Shown here: positions 25,369 to 28,354 of the stretch, piece by piece | How the letters are laid out: every line of letters begins with the position of its first letter | Position numbering within the stretch: position 1 is the stretch's first letter | Assembly (NCBI GenBank): GCA_035299065.1 | Contig: DATGXI010000091.1 | Coordinates: forward strand, 1 to 28,354 | DNA from: DASPJQ01 sp035299065 | Lineage (GTDB): Bacteria > Bacteroidota > Bacteroidia > Flavobacteriales_D > UBA2798 | DNA: 28,354 bases | Direction of reading: 5' to 3' | The notes under the pieces: generated by a model | Database searches by the model: none | What the model was told of the DNA's origin: nothing | The model's input: only the letters and a program-made list of their open reading frames with translations | Position numbers and translations under genes: made by a program

Positions 25369-25670
25369 CCTGCTACAACAGTAACCATCCACACAATAAA
25401 AAGTAATATTCCAAAGTAAACCATCCACAGGGCCTGTAAAAGAAATGCAATTGATTTCATGAACACATTGCCGCTTTTGGCGTTTTCAAAAAAGCGATCA
25501 AGCCATCCCGATTGAGACCGCAGCCGTGATGCCAGTTCTGAAAAACTGGTTTTTTCATTTTTTTGTTCGTTAGCAGGTTTTAAAACAAGTGATTGCTGGC
25601 ACGAAACGCAGTTTTGATTGGAGTCGCTATTCCAGTTGCCACAATGCGGACATTTAATTTGCCGGGCCAT
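25365..25670 (-). CDS. Zinc-ribbon protein with C-terminal membrane helix
   Basis: This 101-residue protein opens with a zinc ribbon: CPHC at 7-10 and CVSC at 21-24, four cysteines that should bind one Zn. A charged middle follows, and one hydrophobic helix near the C-terminus (about 72-98). This places a small metal-binding head in the cytoplasm attached to the inner membrane. The family is not identifiable further. Its stop overlaps the ATG of the four-helix membrane protein (ATGA), so the two are translated together. Confidence 0.76.
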   Translation of the reverse strand: MARQIKCPHCGNWNSDSNQNCVSCQQSLVLKPANEQKNEKTSFSELASRLRSQSGWLDRFFENAKSGNVFMKSIAFLLQALWMVYFGILLFIVWMVTVVAG

Positions 25671-25805
25671 AGGAGAAATGGTTTTATTGGGACAAGTATA
25701 AGGCTAAATCGTCAGGTGCCGCAGGTTTTTCAAAAAATATGTAGTTAACATGTAAAAGGTTAATTAATTGAGGGTTTTGTGGTGATATACGGCCCCATTT
25801 CGCCT

Positions 25806-25813
25806 TAAGTTTA
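25806..25813 (+). promoter_or_regulatory. Candidate -7 element for the symporter gene
   Basis: TAAGTTTA differs from TAnnTTTG only in the last base and ends 6 bp before the ATG at 25820, so the transcript would be close to leaderless. The rest of the 149-bp spacer 25671-25819 shows nothing else. Confidence 0.35.
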
Positions 25814-25819
25814 TGGCTT

Positions 25820-27298
25820 ATGTCAGAATCAACTGTCCTTATCATACTCATTTCCTATTTTGCGGCCTTAATAGCGCTTTCATTTTATACTGCGCGCAAT
25901 GCCAACAATGATTCGTTTTTCCTGGCCAATAAAAGTTCAAAGTGGTACCTGGTTTCATTTGGAATGATAGGTGCATCCATTTCGGGTGTTACATTTATAT
26001 CCGTTCCGGGCGAAGTATCCACAAAAAGTTTTGCCTACCTGCAATTGGTGTTTGGCTACCTTGCAGGATATATAGTTGTGGCTTTTGTGCTCATGCCCAT
26101 TTACTATCGTTTAAATGTCACCTCTATTTATACCTATTTACTGCAGCGGTTCGGAAAAATATCACATAAAACCGGTGCCAGTATTTTTATGGTTGCGCGC
26201 CTGCTGGGTTCAAGCGCACGCATTTTGCTTGTAGCCATGGTGCTTCAAAATTTTATTTTCAGTCATTACAACATGCGTTTTGAAGTTTCACTGCTTATAT
26301 CCATATTTATGATTTGGGTGTGTACGTATAAAGGCGGAATGAAGACAATTGTTATTACCGATACGTTCCAGACCATTTTTCTTGTAGGAGCAGTTATCTT
26401 ATCGGTTATTGCAATTATACAGCAATTGCCGGAAGGGGTTGCATTCAACGGTTTGCATAACGACAAGGAATATACCAAAACATTTTTCTTTGATAATTTT
26501 TACGCACCCAACCATTTTGTGAAAATGTTTTTGGGCGGAATGTTTGTTACCATAGGCATGACAGGGTTGGACCAGGATTTAATGCAAAAAAACCTGACCT
26601 GTAAGAATATAAAGGAGGCGCAAAAAAACATGATAACGTTTAGTGTTGTGCTTGTTGCTATCAATGTGTTGTTTTTATTATTGGGAGCTGTACTTTTTAC
26701 GTTTGCCGAATACAAAGGTGTAAAACTTCCAACCAATCCTGAAACCGGTGCACATATTGCTGACCAGGTTTATCCCACGCTGGCTTTTGGACCTTACCTG
26801 ACAGGTGCTGCAGCGTTATTTTTTATACTGGGATTAACAGCCTCTTCGTATGCCAGTGCTGATAGTGCTTTGACAGCCTTAACCACGTCAACCTGCGTTG
26901 ATTTTATCAATATAAACCGGTTTGAAGAACAAAAGCGTGAACGTATTCGAAAAATGGTGCATATTATTATGGCCATTGCGGTATACATTACTGTTTATAT
27001 TTTATACCTCACATCAACAACCAGCGCCATATACCTTGTGATTAAACTGGCGGGATATACCTATGGTCCATTGATTGGTTTATTTATGTACGGCATTTTT
27101 ACGAAACGTAAAACAAACGAAATACTGGTGCCGTTTATTTGTGTTTTTTCAGCAACAGCATCTTATTTCTTAAGTTATTTTGCATCGCTGAACAAGGAAG
27201 GATATCAGTTTGGATTTGAAATTATAGTAGTAAACGCATTTATTACATTCACCCTGCTTTATTTCACCGGTAAAAAATCAGCCGTTGAGGTAAACTGA
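25820..27298 (+). CDS. Sodium:solute symporter (SSS family)
   Basis: The 492-residue inner-membrane protein has about 13 helices and SSS-family blocks: an unwound first helix (about 5-24) followed by SFFLANKSSKWYLVSFGMIGASISGVTFISVPG (33-65, where the sodium and substrate sites lie in relatives), YRLNVTSIYTYLLQRFG (95-111), KGGMKTIVITDTFQ (171-184), GMTGLDQDLMQKNL (about 246-259) and ASSYASADSALTALTTS (helix 8, whose Ser pair usually binds sodium). This group includes uptake systems for sugars, sialic acid, nucleosides and organic acids; the solute here is not readable. The gene is monocistronic, and its 3' end overlaps the opposing recQ gene by 21 bp. Confidence 0.92.
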   Translation: MSESTVLIILISYFAALIALSFYTARNANNDSFFLANKSSKWYLVSFGMIGASISGVTFISVPGEVSTKSFAYLQLVFGYLAGYIVVAFVLMPIYYRLNVTSIYTYLLQRFGKISHKTGASIFMVARLLGSSARILLVAMVLQNFIFSHYNMRFEVSLLISIFMIWVCTYKGGMKTIVITDTFQTIFLVGAVILSVIAIIQQLPEGVAFNGLHNDKEYTKTFFFDNFYAPNHFVKMFLGGMFVTIGMTGLDQDLMQKNLTCKNIKEAQKNMITFSVVLVAINVLFLLLGAVLFTFAEYKGVKLPTNPETGAHIADQVYPTLAFGPYLTGAAALFFILGLTASSYASADSALTALTTSTCVDFININRFEEQKRERIRKMVHIIMAIAVYITVYILYLTSTTSAIYLVIKLAGYTYGPLIGLFMYGIFTKRKTNEILVPFICVFSATASYFLSYFASLNKEGYQFGFEIIVVNAFITFTLLYFTGKKSAVEVN

Positions 27299-28354
27299 GT
27301 TACCGTCCACTTTAATTTTTTCGCTTTCAACTAACCAATTAATAACTTTGATAAGCTTTTGCTGGTCGGTCATTTCGGTGGCAGCATTTAATTCCTGCAA
27401 GGTTATGGGATTTGGTTTGTTATGAGCCGAAATTTTTTGGATAACGTGGTTTACCAACCTGTCAAATTCAATGTTGCTTAACTCAAGTTTATTTTGCGTT
27501 ATGCAAACATCGCATTTGCCGCATCGCTGTTTGGTTTTTTCCTGGAAGTATTCCAGCAAAACGGTATTGCGACAGGTATCGTGGTTTGAAATGTATTTTT
27601 TAATGGCGTTTATGCGTTTTACCGCGTTGGCTTTTCGGGTGTCGTAGGCCAACTTGCTTATGGTAAAACTTCGTTCCAGTATGCGCGGCTTTAAAAAGGT
27701 AACAAAAGGCAAATCGGTTTGTTCAACGTATTTTATGATGCCTGCCTGGTTAAGTTCGCGCAATTTTTGTTTAATGTCATTGATGCTCAACTTTAACAGC
27801 GTGGCAAGATCTGTTTCTTTTATTTTCACAAACTCGTCAAACAGGCCCGGATGTTTACGTAACAACAGTTTAATAAAGCTGTCATGTGAAGCGTTTTTTA
27901 CCTGGAAATTGTATAGTTCCATGTTTGTGACCTCAAATTTAATGCGTGAGGGTGAAAACACGGCATCTGACAAATCAATGATGGCATCAAGTTCAAGTAT
28001 TTTAAGAGCGCTTAACACTTCAATGGGTTTGAACGGGTAGATTTTGCAAAATTTATCCATGTCAAAAACAAAGCTTTCACCTTCTCCGGAACCAACAGCC
28101 AGTTTATAATGATTGCCCAATGAAATATATATTTTCCGAATGGTTTCTTTATCCGGAAAACCCGTTTCATGAAAATAATCAAGTTCTTCAACATCGTTTT
28201 GGTTATGCAATACAATGGCATAGGAAATTTTACCATCGCGTCCCCCGCGTCCTGCTTCCTGGTAGTAAGCCTCGGGCGATTCGGGTAAATCAAAATGAAT
28301 AACAAAACGCACATCGGCCTTGTCAATTCCCATTCCAAAGGCATTGGTAGCAAC
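27278..28354 (-). CDS. recQ: RecQ-type ATP-dependent DNA helicase, C-terminal part (5' end outside window)
   Basis: The frame is open to the window edge, so the first helicase lobe is missing; 358 residues are visible. They begin in motif V (VATNAFGMGIDKADVRFV), then motif VI (YYQEAGRGGRDG, with both arginine-finger-type Arg residues). A RecQ-C-terminal zinc site follows: a Cys in HDTCRNTVLLEYF and three in RCGKCDVC. A winged-helix-like region follows and the protein ends at VYLNG, without the HRDC domain found in Escherichia coli RecQ, so this is the shorter type of RecQ. It unwinds branched DNA 3' to 5' in repair and recombination. The frame's internal ATG at 28333 lies within motif V and is not a start. 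Confidence 0.93.
   Translation of the reverse strand, partial: VATNAFGMGIDKADVRFVIHFDLPESPEAYYQEAGRGGRDGKISYAIVLHNQNDVEELDYFHETGFPDKETIRKIYISLGNHYKLAVGSGEGESFVFDMDKFCKIYPFKPIEVLSALKILELDAIIDLSDAVFSPSRIKFEVTNMELYNFQVKNASHDSFIKLLLRKHPGLFDEFVKIKETDLATLLKLSINDIKQKLRELNQAGIIKYVEQTDLPFVTFLKPRILERSFTISKLAYDTRKANAVKRINAIKKYISNHDTCRNTVLLEYFQEKTKQRCGKCDVCITQNKLELSNIEFDRLVNHVIQKISAHNKPNPITLQELNAATEMTDQQKLIKVINWLVESEKIKVDGNSVYLNG

Overview
The window comes from a member of the Bacteroidota, probably a free-living environmental lineage. The evidence is lineage-typical protein families: a giant SprB-repeat protein with a type-B type IX secretion (T9SS) C-terminal domain, a PorP/SprF-family partner, DUF2279 and DUF4421 proteins, and a YwqK/MORN_2-type protein. 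Intergenic DNA is AT-rich, and several genes are preceded by motifs close to the Bacteroidota -7 promoter element TAnnTTTG. Shine-Dalgarno sequences are mostly absent. Genes are tightly packed, and three of the four convergent gene pairs overlap at their 3' ends. I saw no rRNA, tRNA, CRISPR array, transposase or phage gene.

Layout. 1-2.7 kb: a truncated multi-pass membrane protein (-), a divergent GT-C-type glycosyltransferase (+), and a lone LolD-type ABC ATPase (-). 2.7-3.0 kb: a gene-free stretch holding an inverted pair of 9-bp-period CACGAATTA-like repeats. 3.0-6.2 kb: an overlapping operon (+) of aspartate-type aminotransferase, heptose-7-phosphate kinase and DUF2279 protein. 6.2-9.5 kb: an opposing operon (-) of DUF4421 protein, M42-type metallopeptidase and an exported protein of unknown function. 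9.6-11.35 kb: an APC-family amino-acid permease.

11.5-22.7 kb is the centre of the window. It holds a 3247-residue exported adhesin-like protein with about 35 SprB-type repeats, a T9SS type-B sorting domain, a translationally coupled PorP/SprF-family outer-membrane protein, and a small cysteine-rich putative lipoprotein 7 bp further on. From the SprB/SprF precedent in gliding Bacteroidota, the PorP/SprF protein is probably needed to export or anchor the giant protein; a role for the third gene is only a guess from its position. Read unit by unit, the repeats show concerted cysteine loss that predicts their disulfide pattern, and two unit classes in which the N-terminal cysteine motif is linked to the type of C-terminal linker.

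22.7-28.35 kb: a gene-poor spacer with a possible small repeat element, an isolated promoter-like motif and a strong hairpin terminator. After it come a MORN_2 protein (-), an uncharacterised conserved protein (-) divergent from an MBL-fold hydrolase (+), a zinc-ribbon/membrane-protein gene pair (-), a sodium:solute symporter (+), and the C-terminal part of a RecQ helicase (-) that runs off the end of the window.
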